A DNA stretch of 64,000 nucleotides, from positions 1 through 64,000 of the forward strand of contig JALKBU010000004.1 in the NCBI GenBank assembly GCA_023091735.1, read 5' to 3'. The first letter of the stretch is position 1; each line of letters starts with the position of its first letter. Shown piece by piece: positions 30,261 to 41,089 of this stretch. A program made the translations under genes and the position numbers. The notes beneath the pieces are model-generated. The model did not search any database and was not told the origin of the DNA. It worked only from the letters and a program-made list of their open reading frames with translations. Source of the stretch: Trichomonas tenax (taxonomy: Eukaryota; Parabasalia; Trichomonadida; Trichomonadidae).

Positions 30261-31722
30261 TGTTTATATATATATGTAGCGTCATGCCATGTAAATTAGC
30301 TTGCATCTTGAAAAACAAGGAATTCACAAAGATTTGCTAAATAAAATGGCCTTTAGAAGAAAACAAAGAATCCCTGATATGAGATTTTCTTTGTCTCTAA
30401 ATTTGAGGAGAAAACTGACATTTTTTTGCATTTAAGGGGGTACCTTTGAATAGTTTTACATTTTCTACTTTAAATTACCGAACTTCATTGGTGACAACTG
30501 ATACAGTATTGAATACCTCAACTGCTTGTAGTAGCTTTATTGAGAGCAGAAACAATCGTTTAAAAGGACAAGCAGCAACTTATATTTCACGTTGTAATGA
30601 GTTTTTTTTCCCTAATGAATTAAATAAAGGAAATGAAAGCAATTCCTTTATTAGCTATTATGATAAATCGATGGTAAATTACCCAACAAAAGAAAGTCAT
30701 AGAATCCATTGTAAACTTTATCCTAATTAGCATGTAATGATATTATAAAAATACCCAGTTTTGCCGCAGTATGTAGTCCCCAAATAATGTGAGGGGAAAA
30801 TTTATTCGTAAAATTGCATAATGTACAAAGCAAATCAAATTTAAGGTTAATTATCAAAACTTTTTCGTCAAAATTGAATAATATTTCTACATATAGAATA
30901 TACAGTATGAGTAATATCCAATTTATGAGTTTTGAATCAATAACAAAATTAATTTACAAAAAAAATAATCAGAAGTGTATCAACTCTGGGGGTCAGAACC
31001 AGATCAAACATGTATGGGCAAATATAACTTTTATGTGATACCATGCATAGTTGTTGTATTAAACATATATAATATCGTTTCATATTTTTCATTAACAATT
31101 TGAAATCAGCTTATTATTGAATAAATAGCAATATTTATTATAAATATATCACATGCCAACAACATAGTAACATATTACAAATAATACATAATACAAGCTC
31201 CTAATTGAATAATTGTTCAGTATCTTAATTTATAAATACACGAAATCATTGCGGAGACTACAATATACATAGATGCATGCACATATTACATGTTTTTAAA
31301 GTGATACACCAACTTATACTCATAGCCTCCCAATGAATATACTGAAATTATTGATTAATAGAAATAAAGTGTTCAAAAATAAAAAAGATGTAAAAATAAT
31401 CAGCAGCATATATACTATTTTATTAATGTAAACAGTGTCAAATAAATTGTGAAAAAACGTGACTTTTAATCTTATCCACTTTTTAAAATATGGTTTATTA
31501 TAACATTTACATAATGACAATGCTAATTTTGTCAATTTTGGTCGCTAAAAACCAAATTTGAGAGTTAAAAGTTCTAAATAATCGATTTGATTTTCATTTT
31601 TCAGAATTTGATCGCGAATAAACCTTTCAAAAAAAAATCGCCACAACTCAATTACAAAACACAGCACATGAATGTGTAGAATCTAAGCTCAACGATTTCT
31701 GATTGTAAAATCAAAAATTGTT
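30261..31722. other. Intergenic with one unconvincing short frame
   Basis: A 94-codon plus-strand frame at 30446-30730 has Ser/Asn-rich sequence with one Cys pair and may be a beta-helix family relic, but it has no initiator or homologue I recognise. The remainder is AT-rich. ACCCAGTTTTGCCGCAGT at 30753-30770 recurs near 33171. Confidence 0.4.
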
Positions 31723-32976
31723 ATGCAGGGATGGCTAATTAAGCGATCTGGCTTACCGCACATCTGGCATAAGAGATACTGCGTTATTGAGGGCAACACG
31801 TTCTATATATACCTCACGGACTCGAGAAAACGGATGACGAATTCTTTTGTTATTTCTCCACAGTCACAAGTCTCTTTGATCGATTCAGAGAGAACACTGA
31901 GATTCAAGATCATACAGCCGGACAAAAAACAGTTCTACTTTCAGGCTAAAGACACAAAGGAATATAATTTGTGGTTAAATCACATTTTATTGCTTTCCAT
32001 CCCTGAAAACACAAACAAGATCGAGAGCTATGAGAAATTATCGGTACTGGGACGTGGATTCTACGGCAAAGTTGTTCTAGCACGTCACAAAGAGACAGGA
32101 AAGTATTGCGCGATAAAATCGATCCATAAGAAGGCTTTAGTTGATATGCAGAAGGTCGATACTGTTCTTGCTGAGCTGCAGATACTTAAAAGAATTAAAT
32201 GCCCTTACATTGTTTCTCTTTTGTCATCATTTCAAACTCCATCGAAGTTTTATTTAGTTTTGGAGTATGTTTCAGGCGGAGATTTGTTCACACACATCGA
32301 TGCACTAAAGCCAGAACAAATTAAGCTTTATATCGCTGAATTAGCCATCGCATTGAATAATTTGCATGCAGATCACATTATTTATCGTGACTTAAAGCCA
32401 GAAAACGTTCTTGTTGGAGCGGATGGCCATATAAAGCTTACAGACTTCGGAATTTCCAAAGTTTTGAAAGAAGATGAATCGACAACGAAAACTTTGTGTG
32501 GAACTGCCGAATATCTGGCTCCAGAAGTAATTTCAGGCCATGGATACACAGAGGCCATTGACTGGTGGCAGCTCGGCGTTTTGATGTATGAAATGATTGC
32601 TGGAAAAACTCCGTTTTCTGATGCAAACAGAACAACAATGTATTCGAACATTCTCAACAAAAATCCCAATTATTTCCCAATAAAAGATCAACCAGCGCGT
32701 GAGTTGATCTCAATGCTCTTGAAGAAAGATCCAAAAGCAAGAGCAGGATTCAATGAAATCAAGAGCGCAAAATATTTCGAAGGATTTGATTGGGATAAAA
32801 TCAACGAGAGAAACAATTATGTTTTCCCAAGTGACAAAATCAGTGAAGAAAGCTTGAAGAGCGTTGCACAAAAGTTCGCAGAAACGGAAATAGAAGAAAG
32901 TGATGCACTTCCTATTCCTGAGAATTTTGGTGATTTCGAATACATGTCACCAGATTTCGAAAAGAAAGAAAAATAA
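31723..32976 (+). CDS. PH-domain AGC protein kinase, AKT/PKB-like (417 aa)
   Basis: An N-terminal PH domain (residues 1-92; MQGWLIKRSGLPHIWHKRYC, ending LWLNHILLL) would bind membrane phosphoinositides. The kinase domain (~104-354) is complete: GRGFYGKV loop, AIKSIHKK lysine, YRDLKPEN, DFG, activation loop TTKTLCGTAEYLAPE and WWQLGVLMYEM. The C-terminal tail has FGDFEYM at about residue 403. This has the layout of the AGC hydrophobic motif FxxF(S/T)(F/Y), with Glu at the phosphosite, as in atypical PKCs. PH-then-kinase order is that of AKT. The activation-loop Thr suggests PDK1-type control. No convincing Inr immediately upstream. Confidence 0.88.
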   Translation: MQGWLIKRSGLPHIWHKRYCVIEGNTFYIYLTDSRKRMTNSFVISPQSQVSLIDSERTLRFKIIQPDKKQFYFQAKDTKEYNLWLNHILLLSIPENTNKIESYEKLSVLGRGFYGKVVLARHKETGKYCAIKSIHKKALVDMQKVDTVLAELQILKRIKCPYIVSLLSSFQTPSKFYLVLEYVSGGDLFTHIDALKPEQIKLYIAELAIALNNLHADHIIYRDLKPENVLVGADGHIKLTDFGISKVLKEDESTTKTLCGTAEYLAPEVISGHGYTEAIDWWQLGVLMYEMIAGKTPFSDANRTTMYSNILNKNPNYFPIKDQPARELISMLLKKDPKARAGFNEIKSAKYFEGFDWDKINERNNYVFPSDKISEESLKSVAQKFAETEIEESDALPIPENFGDFEYMSPDFEKKEK

Positions 32977-33527
32977 TTTATCAACTTCATGTTATATAAA
33001 TCTTTCATTATTATTATGTTTTTTTTGAAACGCCTTCTATCTACATAAAACAAATCAATCTACGCAAGTTTAAAAAAGTTGTTATGTGTGTGCACGCGAA
33101 AGAGGCTTGCGTCCAGATTGTCATTATCAAGATTAATTGTTTTGTGATTTTTCTGAGATTTTTGCCAATTACCCAGTTTTGCCACAGTTTGTACTAAAGT
33201 TCATTTGAAAATTATATCAATAAATGAAGTGATTTGATTATTTAGACAGCATTGCTTATCTTAATTGAAGCATCCATTATAGGTGAATCTAAATGGATAA
33301 ACAAAGGTTCTTCAAATCCTTTATAAATGAAATATTTTCATCTCAAATTAATCAAGGCGGGGAACAAACAATGGCAAAACTAGATTATTTTGATTTGACT
33401 GCTCAATGAATTAATGAATCTAAATGGTAATAAATTGAAATTTTTCTTTTCAAATGTCCAAAGTATTAGAAACATATAAATGAATTTATTTTAACAAACA
33501 AATAATAAGCTGCATGAAGAAGGTGCC
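32977..33527. other. Intergenic between convergent genes
   Basis: AT-rich; second copy of ACCCAGTTTTGCC(A/G)CAGT at 33171. No coding sequence. Confidence 0.5.
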
Positions 33528-35240
33528 TTATTTAACTAATGAGGTACGTCCACATGCACCGGTTTTCATCATGAACAACTCTATATCAAGAACCTTTTCA
33601 ATAGGCTCATGCAAGAGAACTGGAGAGCCGAAGGTATCACACTCCAAGCTCTGAACAGTATGGAATCCATCTGAGAGAAGAATTGCTGGCTTAGGTCCTC
33701 CAACCATTAACGTATCAGTGTCGACATAGATGAAATTCTTGTTTGGTGGATTAGTGTGTCTGTAACATGTAGCGGTTTCACCACCCTGGAAAACAAATGT
33801 ACTTGCAGTACCAAAGTATCTTGCAGAGCCCTTTGGCGCTTGTGGTGGCTCACTTAAGAATGCACCAATGATAGACTTCTCTGTCTTAATGATCAAAACG
33901 TGAGGAATCTTTTCTGTCTTGACTTGAGAAAGCGAAGAAAATGCTGTGCCATCTTTAGAAAGAGAATAAACTAACTCAGGACACTGGTGAGAGTAAGGGC
34001 AAGGCATGAACTCTCTCATCTCGTACAACATTGAGTTCGTGAAAATTCTTCCACCGTGAACTTCTGGAAGTGATGTGTCGATGTATTTCTTCGCCATTTC
34101 CGCCTGGAACTTTCTGATATCTTCGGGAGTGACAGTCGCTGCTATTTCCTGGATAAAGTTGGCATCTTCAGAGCGTGGGAATGAGAGAGGATTGACATCC
34201 TGTGGAATATGACTCTCGAAGATCGCTGTGATAATTGCAGCTTCTGTATTAAGTTCTGTCATCTTATCAATTTCTCCTGATGATATTCTTTCCATCTCTG
34301 TCATGTGCTTCTTCCTTGCAAGGTACATCTTGAAGCATTCACCGAGAAAATTGTTCAAATTCGTTGGATTTGAAAGTCCATCCATTTCAGCTAAAATTAT
34401 TCTGATAAACTCTTCTGGAGTTGTGCATTTCGCGATTTCGTTGCGATTGTGTTTGAAAATCGTAATAATGAATCTTGTTAACACTTTTCTCCCTTCAACA
34501 ATGAAAGAATCAAAAATTGTTAATGCGACAGGAAGAGGCATGAAAGGCAAGAAAAACGCAGGGATAAGTGTCAAAGTGATGAAGGCGATGTTAAGGCCGA
34601 GATATTGCGCCTTTTTAGCAACATCTCCAACCTTTTTTTGTGTAAGTTTCTCTATAGCGATAACAGACTTATGATAACTCTTCCTATCGACGGCAAAGTA
34701 CCAATCATCATCATATGAACGATTAATCATTGCTTGTATCGTAACATAAGCCAATGAAGGTTCCATGAACAGTAATAATATGATTGAAATAGTAGGAATA
34801 AGCGGAGAGTAATCAATGCCTTTGTTTGTGACCCAGAGAACTTCCAAAAACTCTTTGGCGATTGGAATTATGCTTTCCGGAAGATATTTCAATAATTTTA
34901 CTGATCCACCGAAAAGCTCTTCAAGCGATCGATTCTCTTGCAATTTTTTTTGTCTTTTTGCAAGTAATCGAGCACTTTCATAGACATCTCCCAATTCGTC
35001 CTGTAATTCTTTTCCTTTTGACGCAATAAGCCAAGCTTCACGTCTAAGGTGCATTGGGATCCCCATTCTCGCAGCGTTTTTGAATTTATTTGTGACTGTT
35101 TTTGGTAATGTTCCCATTTGTTCGAAAGTTTTCTTTCTATTCATCTCCTCTTCAAGCCACTCATCAGTGAGTGCGAACCGAAAGTGCGGTAACACTCCGT
35201 GAATGACATGATCGGCAATATTGAATGTTTCTTTAGTCAT
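33528..35240 (-). CDS. TBC-TLDc protein, TBC1D24-like (570 aa)
   Basis: Residues ~45-320 form a TBC (Rab-GAP-like) domain starting AARMGIPMHLRREAWLIASKG. Residues ~395-565 form a TLDc domain (LVYSLSKDGTAFSSL, TEKSIIGAFLSEPP, YFGTASTFVFQGG, GFHTVQSLECDTFGSPVLL, IELFMMKTGACGR). This two-domain order is that of TBC1D24, which binds phosphoinositides and ARF6 in vesicle trafficking and modulates V-ATPase through TLDc. The catalytic IxxDxxR and YxQ fingers of active TBC domains are not visible, as in TBC1D24 itself, so GAP activity is doubtful. A hydrophobic stretch in the TBC region (LTLIPAFFLPFMPLPVALTI) could be core helices. ATG preceded by an A-rich leader with TAACGAAAAAAA. Confidence 0.82.
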   Translation of the reverse strand: MTKETFNIADHVIHGVLPHFRFALTDEWLEEEMNRKKTFEQMGTLPKTVTNKFKNAARMGIPMHLRREAWLIASKGKELQDELGDVYESARLLAKRQKKLQENRSLEELFGGSVKLLKYLPESIIPIAKEFLEVLWVTNKGIDYSPLIPTISIILLLFMEPSLAYVTIQAMINRSYDDDWYFAVDRKSYHKSVIAIEKLTQKKVGDVAKKAQYLGLNIAFITLTLIPAFFLPFMPLPVALTIFDSFIVEGRKVLTRFIITIFKHNRNEIAKCTTPEEFIRIILAEMDGLSNPTNLNNFLGECFKMYLARKKHMTEMERISSGEIDKMTELNTEAAIITAIFESHIPQDVNPLSFPRSEDANFIQEIAATVTPEDIRKFQAEMAKKYIDTSLPEVHGGRIFTNSMLYEMREFMPCPYSHQCPELVYSLSKDGTAFSSLSQVKTEKIPHVLIIKTEKSIIGAFLSEPPQAPKGSARYFGTASTFVFQGGETATCYRHTNPPNKNFIYVDTDTLMVGGPKPAILLSDGFHTVQSLECDTFGSPVLLHEPIEKVLDIELFMMKTGACGRTSLVK

Positions 35241-35950
35241 TTATTTATTTTTTATAATTGTTTTTTTCGTTACATGATCGGTGACGATCAGATTATATAG
35301 TATCATCCCCATTTTATTTTCTCATCATCATTTTAGTAATCCATACGGTGATTTAAATCTAAATCTTGAAATTAGATATTTCAGGGATTTGTAAAATAAT
35401 TTGCCATTAAATTTTTTATTTGAATAGTGTTTAAACATAATACTTTTGATTGAAATAATTTTCTTAATACAAACTATCAAAACAGGGTTTGTAAATAAAT
35501 CTGACATTTGATACATCAAAATTGAATGGAACAATCCCCTGCATTATTTGTTTCACTGATTTTCAAATAGCCACACACAATTTGAGTGAGAAAGCCCTCC
35601 ACACTGTTTGGAACTCAAACTAAAATGAGGTCCGCTCTCATGATTTTCTGCTTACACCAAGAATGAAAAATGAAAATGTTTGCTCCCTTGAACTCCACAA
35701 TCTAAATATTGTTTTAATTCCAAGATTCAAAAGAAGCAATATTTTTCGAAGTCATTGTACAAGTACTTTCTCTAATATATATAATCTGCAAACTTAACAG
35801 AGAATTTCATTATCAGGTTGTTCTCCACTGCCCAAACTAAACAGCGAACTCACACTATTATATGTGTCAAATCTGCACAAAAAGTGACAAAATGCAGACC
35901 AACTTTGTAAAAAATATTTTGTCAAAATCATTAATTTTATTTTATTGAAA
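35241..35950. other. Divergent promoter region, TBC-TLDc and M1 peptidase
   Basis: AT-rich; contains AAAAAGTGACAAAATGCAGA at 35880-35899, ~55-70 nt before the M1 ATG, and TAACGAAAAAAA about 25 nt before the TBC gene. No coding sequence. Confidence 0.5.
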
Positions 35951-37768
35951 ATGAAGCCTTTGAGATATTTTCCAACAATTTCGATCAATGAAGATTTTTC
36001 GGGCTTTAGTGGTGATATTGTTGTTGAAGTAGAAAATGGAGTTGATAATGAAATTGTCGAATTTGATGCCAAATATAATTTAACTCTCAACAATGTCTAT
36101 TTAAACAATCAAAAAGTTAATTTTACCCGAAGCAGTGACAAGGTATTAATAAAATGCAATGAAAAACCTCAAAAATTTAGATTTGAATTTTGTGGAAAAA
36201 TTTGTACTGAAGTTAAAGGAATATTTACAAAAGACAATTGTATTGTTACACAGTGCGAACCTAATTATGCCTCATACATCTTCCCTTGCATTGACAATCC
36301 CAAAAATCGAATTCAAATTTCATTGACACTTCAATATAGTAATAAATATAATGCAGTATCTAATACAGAAGGGTATGTTATTGAAGAAAAAGATAATATG
36401 ATTACCAAAAAATTTAAGGAAACTCTTCCAATTCCGATTTATCTTTTTGCATTTGTTGCAGGAAATTTCGATGTTGTTGAAAGCAAAACAAAGCGTGGAC
36501 TCCCAATCAAAGTGTACCATATTCATGAAATGTCTGATTATTGTAACACAATAGTTACGAAACTTGCTGATTCTATTGACACCCTCGAAAATTACACTGA
36601 AACACAGCTTCCTCTTGAATTGATGCAATTCTTTGTTTGCAGCGGAATGACAGGAATGGAGAACTTTGGATTGATAATTTATGGACCAAATAGATCATTA
36701 TTTAATATGAAGACAGCAAAAGAATCAACAATTAAAGATGCATTTTCAGTGTTTGTTCATGAACTTTTCCATCACTGGTTTTCGTGCATAGTAACAATAT
36801 CGAAATTTGATGATTTATGGATTAAGGAAGGACTTACTACATTCATGACAAGACTTTTTCCTAATAATGATTATATGCAAAGAGAGTTTTTGACTGTTTA
36901 TAACTCTGATACAAAAACACCAATTTTATATAATGGAATGACAGATGAAGATTTTTATAATGTCAAAACATCTTATAACAAAGCTTCATGCTTATTCCAT
37001 TTGCTATATTCGTTACATGGTCCTGATGTTTTTCAGCAGAAAATAAGGAACATAGTCAAAGAGAATTATTTCAAAGATATTGATATCAAAAAATTATGTT
37101 TCCATATGGATATTAGTGAAGATTATATTAACAAATGGCTGCACTACCCTGGAATGCCATGCGTTTATTATGATGGAAAGATAGTAACAAAAGATTGTGA
37201 TTATGATTTACCATTAACATTTTATGATTTCAAATCGGAAAAGAAAGAATTTATTTGGATGAAAGAGAATGAATATCATATTGAAACATCATTAATTGAT
37301 ATTGATAGTTATAACTCAATGCATATTATATACTCCTATGATCATTTATCGAGACTAGAAGATTATTTTAATAACAAATCGATACCAGATACTCATATTC
37401 TAGTTTTGTTGTATTCTTGCATTTCCCAGATGGAATCTTGCCACTTTAATAGAAACATAGGAATTCTGCTTCTTAAGCTTGTTTCTAATAATAATTCGAA
37501 GACAATAACATCACTTGCAATTACATTAATGCTCAATTTAGCCGCAGGAGAAATCAGTGATGAACATATAGAATTTCTTTATGAATTCTTTGATAAGAAA
37601 GGCAAAGATATTGGTGCTGCATGCAGCGTTGATATTTACATGAAAACAATAACTCATTTAACTCGGAAATATTCAAATGATCAAATTTTGAAATCAATGC
37701 AAGGAAAATTTGGCAAAAACGTTATCAAGAACGTAAGAAATAGGTTAATAAAGGATAACGAACTATGA
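35951..37768 (+). CDS. M1-family zinc aminopeptidase (605 aa)
   Basis: HELFHHWF (zinc HExxH, His at about residue 270 and 274) with the third ligand Glu in WIKEGLTTFM 18-19 residues later. The exopeptidase motif GAMEN is present as TGMENFG, about 32 residues upstream. The N-terminal beta domain precedes it, with the substrate-binding-type TQCEPNYASYIFPCIDNP. It releases N-terminal residues from peptides. It lacks a signal peptide and membrane segment, so is probably cytosolic. At 605 aa it is shorter than the usual 850-900 aa M1 enzymes because the C-terminal helical domain is abbreviated. The frame is open two codons further upstream without an ATG; the first ATG is 35951. Confidence 0.92.
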   Translation: MKPLRYFPTISINEDFSGFSGDIVVEVENGVDNEIVEFDAKYNLTLNNVYLNNQKVNFTRSSDKVLIKCNEKPQKFRFEFCGKICTEVKGIFTKDNCIVTQCEPNYASYIFPCIDNPKNRIQISLTLQYSNKYNAVSNTEGYVIEEKDNMITKKFKETLPIPIYLFAFVAGNFDVVESKTKRGLPIKVYHIHEMSDYCNTIVTKLADSIDTLENYTETQLPLELMQFFVCSGMTGMENFGLIIYGPNRSLFNMKTAKESTIKDAFSVFVHELFHHWFSCIVTISKFDDLWIKEGLTTFMTRLFPNNDYMQREFLTVYNSDTKTPILYNGMTDEDFYNVKTSYNKASCLFHLLYSLHGPDVFQQKIRNIVKENYFKDIDIKKLCFHMDISEDYINKWLHYPGMPCVYYDGKIVTKDCDYDLPLTFYDFKSEKKEFIWMKENEYHIETSLIDIDSYNSMHIIYSYDHLSRLEDYFNNKSIPDTHILVLLYSCISQMESCHFNRNIGILLLKLVSNNNSKTITSLAITLMLNLAAGEISDEHIEFLYEFFDKKGKDIGAACSVDIYMKTITHLTRKYSNDQILKSMQGKFGKNVIKNVRNRLIKDNEL

Positions 37769-37884
37769 ATAACCATGTGCCTGTGAACATACTAATGTTA
37801 TTAAAATTTGAATAAATTTTTGTCATGTAAAATTAAAATGTCATAAAAGTAACTTTACATAAAAATTTACATTAATTTTTATAA

Positions 37885-38736
37885 ATGATTTCAGGAGAGT
37901 TTTATAACGAAAATCCGAACCAATTCCAGGGCGGAAGACAGGCACCGCCACCACAGATGCAGGTGACAAACTTAGTTTCGCCAGAAATGTTCAAAATGGC
38001 GCAAATTTTCACACAATCAGCTCTTCCAGATGAATTAAAGGATCTTGATCCAACAAGAATCGAGCAGAGAATCAGCGCGTCACAAGCATTAATTCCTCCG
38101 TATTTTGCAGTTTCTAAAACTTCAATTCTTCACAGAATCAAGAACTTAGCTTGCCCATTTATTGTCAAACAGTGGGCTCGCTCAGTTCCAGATGGACAGC
38201 AGTGCATTCCACTCTCAAATCCAAACGCACCAGAATTATACACTCCAATCTTGTTCTGCTTGATTTTCTTCTTACTTTCTTCGCTTATTTCGGGCGTTCA
38301 AAACAATTTCTCGATGGATCAACTCTATTCCAACATCTTGAAATTCGGATTGGTTATTTTCATTGAAGTTATTGTTTCTAAAACACTTTTCAAGAATGTA
38401 AGCGTTCAAGGAAGCTATCCAATTTTGTCCCTCATTGCCGACTTCTCATGCATTTCGTTCTATATCAGCTTTGTCACACTTTTCTCATGGAATTCTTTGC
38501 TTTATTGGGTTTCTTTCTTATATTGCGCTTTAGCTGCACTTATTTGGACACTTAGAACACTTAATAGCGAGCAATGCATGGCAGGACGCCAGACATCATC
38601 AACATTTATCACATATATTCTACTTGGTTTCGCTGTCTTACAAGTCATTCTTCTCTATATCATGGCACCAACAATTTACAACATTGGTGCTAAAGCTGTT
38701 GTCAAACCAGTCCAAAATGCTACAACTGTTGAATAA
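37885..38736 (+). CDS. YIF1: YIF1-like Golgi/ER membrane protein (283 aa)
   Basis: N-terminal ~120 residues are hydrophilic (Pro/Gln-rich start, then IPPYFAVSKTSILHRIKNLACPF). They are followed by the family-type segment SNPNAPELYTPILFCLIFFLL and five hydrophobic spans to residue ~270. The NAPELYxP motif entering the first span fits YIF1/Hrf1 (DxxAPDLYIP) rather than YIP1. YIF1 with YIP1 and Rab/Ypt proteins works in ER-to-Golgi vesicle transport. The upstream neighbour ends 116 bp before on the same strand. Complete and of typical length. Confidence 0.78.
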   Translation: MISGEFYNENPNQFQGGRQAPPPQMQVTNLVSPEMFKMAQIFTQSALPDELKDLDPTRIEQRISASQALIPPYFAVSKTSILHRIKNLACPFIVKQWARSVPDGQQCIPLSNPNAPELYTPILFCLIFFLLSSLISGVQNNFSMDQLYSNILKFGLVIFIEVIVSKTLFKNVSVQGSYPILSLIADFSCISFYISFVTLFSWNSLLYWVSFLYCALAALIWTLRTLNSEQCMAGRQTSSTFITYILLGFAVLQVILLYIMAPTIYNIGAKAVVKPVQNATTVE

Positions 38737-39203
38737 ATATATAAATTTTAATCTCTTTCAATAAACGTATTAATCATCTTTAACAATGTTGTTTAAAATG
38801 TGCAAAAAGTGCTATGGAAATAAATAGAAGAAAACATTATATAAAATTTCATGCATTCATTTTGCGGTAAACAAATTTGATTCACTCATTTAAGTTAACT
38901 TTTTTCAAGCATTATCTTATGGCTTTTCTATGTTAATTCATCTTTATTTAATGAGATCTTTTATTTAGCAAATTTACTCGATATTAATTCTCATTTTCAC
39001 CCCTTGATGCATTCTTTCCATGACAATTATTGAATCAGAATATCAATAAAACTCTTTCCATGACGCCAAGATATTATATGTAGAACCGATCGTATTAATT
39101 GCATTTACATTAATAAAAATGTTTAGTTGATGAAGTTCCTATGCAAAACATTTTGCCAACAAAAAGTCAATTTTCAATCTATTACAAAAATAGTTTCTGT
39201 CAA
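38737..39203. other. Intergenic
   Basis: AT-rich; no feature. Confidence 0.5.
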
Positions 39204-40169
39204 TGGAGTTTAATGGAATAAAAAATTTTATTGGAATAAAGGTGACTTTATGCGAATAAAGTGAATTTGGAATCAGACCCTATTTTGGAATAACCGCCAA
39301 TTTGGAATAATGACGGTTATTCCATATGCCAAAAATAGTTCGAAAAGTGACAATAATGAAATACCCGAATTAGTTGGAATCGCCGAATGCTTGGATATGT
39401 GCATAATGCTCTCAAAATTTGGAATCAACTTCGATATTGGAATTAGGAATAATAGAATCAAAAATACTTTGGAATAACCGACAACTTTATCCTTAATTCC
39501 AATTCAAATTGAGATAGCATTATCATCCAGAATTTGTGGTAAAAAGGAAAAAGGAAGGACTACGCGAGTCAAACCAGCAAACCTCTTCATTAAAGCTTGG
39601 TGTGTTTTGCCAATTGAGCTTTGAGGCAAAGCAATTTTTCTCAATCTATTTCAGGTATTTAAACGCACGCTAAATATTTGGAATCTCAGGATTTTCAAAA
39701 TCGATGTACACTTCAAATATAGAGCATATGCAATAGCAATGATTAAAAAATCGAAAAGTTAGAAGTGATTTATTCTGATATCTTTTCATTTTATAGTAAA
39801 ACTACATTTTCAATTCATAGAATTCATTGGCTGTTGTCTTGCATATATCATAGCACGCATCAATGTATTTTCTATTCAACAAAAACGTGGAATCAAAATG
39901 GAAGAATAATTGACATGTAAACAAGCTCGATGTCAGTTAACAGCTTCATAATAAGTTGCTATATAACAGAGACCTTGAGGTCGATTCCTAATTCCATTAT
40001 TCCACTTTTGATTCCAAAAAATCGGGTATTCCATTATTGTCACTTTTCGAACTATTTTTGGCATATGGAATAATGACGGTTATTCCAAAATAGGGTCTGA
40101 TTCCAAATTCACTTTATTCTCATAAAGTCACCTTTATTCCAATAAAATTTTTTATTCCATTAAACTCCA
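39204..40169. mobile_element. MITE-like element with ~170-bp terminal inverted repeats
   Basis: The left end (39204 on) TGGAGTTTAATGGAATAAAA and the right end (to 40169) are inverted copies over about 170 bp, with few mismatches, including GGAATCAGACCCTATTTTGGAATAACCG and ATATGCCAAAAATAGTTCGAAAAGTGACAATAATG-type blocks (pieces of each). Possible 3-bp duplication AAT flanks it if the ends are GGAGTTT...AAACTCC. The interior (39380-39990) has no coding frame. GGAATAA/TTATTCC recurs many times inside the ends. It lies 195 bp upstream... of the DsbA-like gene region without interrupting a gene. Confidence 0.7.
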
Positions 40170-40273
40170 ATAACTGAGATATAATTACAAAAAACAAATC
40201 ATAGATGATGGAAATCTCCTTTATATAATAAATCAACAATTTTCTTAAAATAACAATAAAAGGTGACATAATA

Positions 40274-40867
40274 ATGTTAGCTTTGTTTTCTGCGTTTTCT
40301 TTTTCAGTTCCGAGCAGGTATCCAGGAATGATCTACGGCTCAGACAAATACAAGATTCTCATTGACTTTTACTGCGACCCTCTCTGCTCCGATTGCGCTT
40401 ATTCTTGGCCAACAATTAAAAAATTACTCGATAAGTACCCAAAGGATTTGCAATTGAGGTTCCACACAATCCCATTGGCCATACATACATGGTCTTATCA
40501 CTCTGTTAAGGCCGTTCAAGCTCTTCGCTTACTGAATGTTGATTACGCAAAGCTAATGCTCGATAAGTTATATGACGGTGATCAGATTCAGTTCCTTAAT
40601 ACAGCTATGATGGATACAAGTGAAAGAGGAGCAAATCAAAAATTCTGTGATTATGTTGGAAACAATTTCGACGTTAACCAGACAGAATACTGCAATTTGT
40701 ACCTTTCCATGGACGCCCGTCGTGCAGCTGGTGCCGAATCTGTTATGGCGATTACTCATCAAATTATGGGAACACCATCTTTCGAAATTAACGGTGTTCT
40801 CGATCCAAACCTTAACGAGGAAACAACATTCACACAGTGGGTTGAATATATTGACAACCTCTTATAA
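40274..40867 (+). CDS. Secreted DsbA-like thioredoxin-fold protein (197 aa)
   Basis: A short hydrophobic start (MLALFSAFSFSV) is a likely signal peptide. Then IDFYCDPLCSDCAYSW gives a CxxC pair (CSDC) after the first strand, a long helical insertion, and TPSFEINGV with the cis-Pro loop typical of the fold. This is the DsbA/DSBA-like layout (about 190 residues). The protein may act in disulfide or redox chemistry in the secretory route. Extra cysteines (CD-P-L-C, FCDYVG, YCNLY) may be structural. ATG follows AAAAGGTGACATAATA. It belongs to a small eukaryotic group of DsbA-like secreted proteins; substrates unknown. Confidence 0.7.
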   Translation: MLALFSAFSFSVPSRYPGMIYGSDKYKILIDFYCDPLCSDCAYSWPTIKKLLDKYPKDLQLRFHTIPLAIHTWSYHSVKAVQALRLLNVDYAKLMLDKLYDGDQIQFLNTAMMDTSERGANQKFCDYVGNNFDVNQTEYCNLYLSMDARRAAGAESVMAITHQIMGTPSFEINGVLDPNLNEETTFTQWVEYIDNLL

Positions 40868-41089
40868 ATTGATACTTTTTCAATAACATTTAAGTAAATA
40901 CGTGTTATATTACCTATCATTTCTTTATCAATATGAAAGTGCTTATAAATTAACAAGTTTACGAATTCAAAATTAACTGATACGAAAATATAGAAATATT
41001 TATTTTAACATTGAAAAACTTTGATAGGTATTATCATCAGTAGCCAAAATTTTCTTTCAATTTCAATGGATAATTGATTCATTAATTGA

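Noticed and set aside
30446..30730. 94-codon open frame
   Set aside because: Ser/Asn-rich without initiator, signal or recognisable family; kept only as a note in the intergenic entry.
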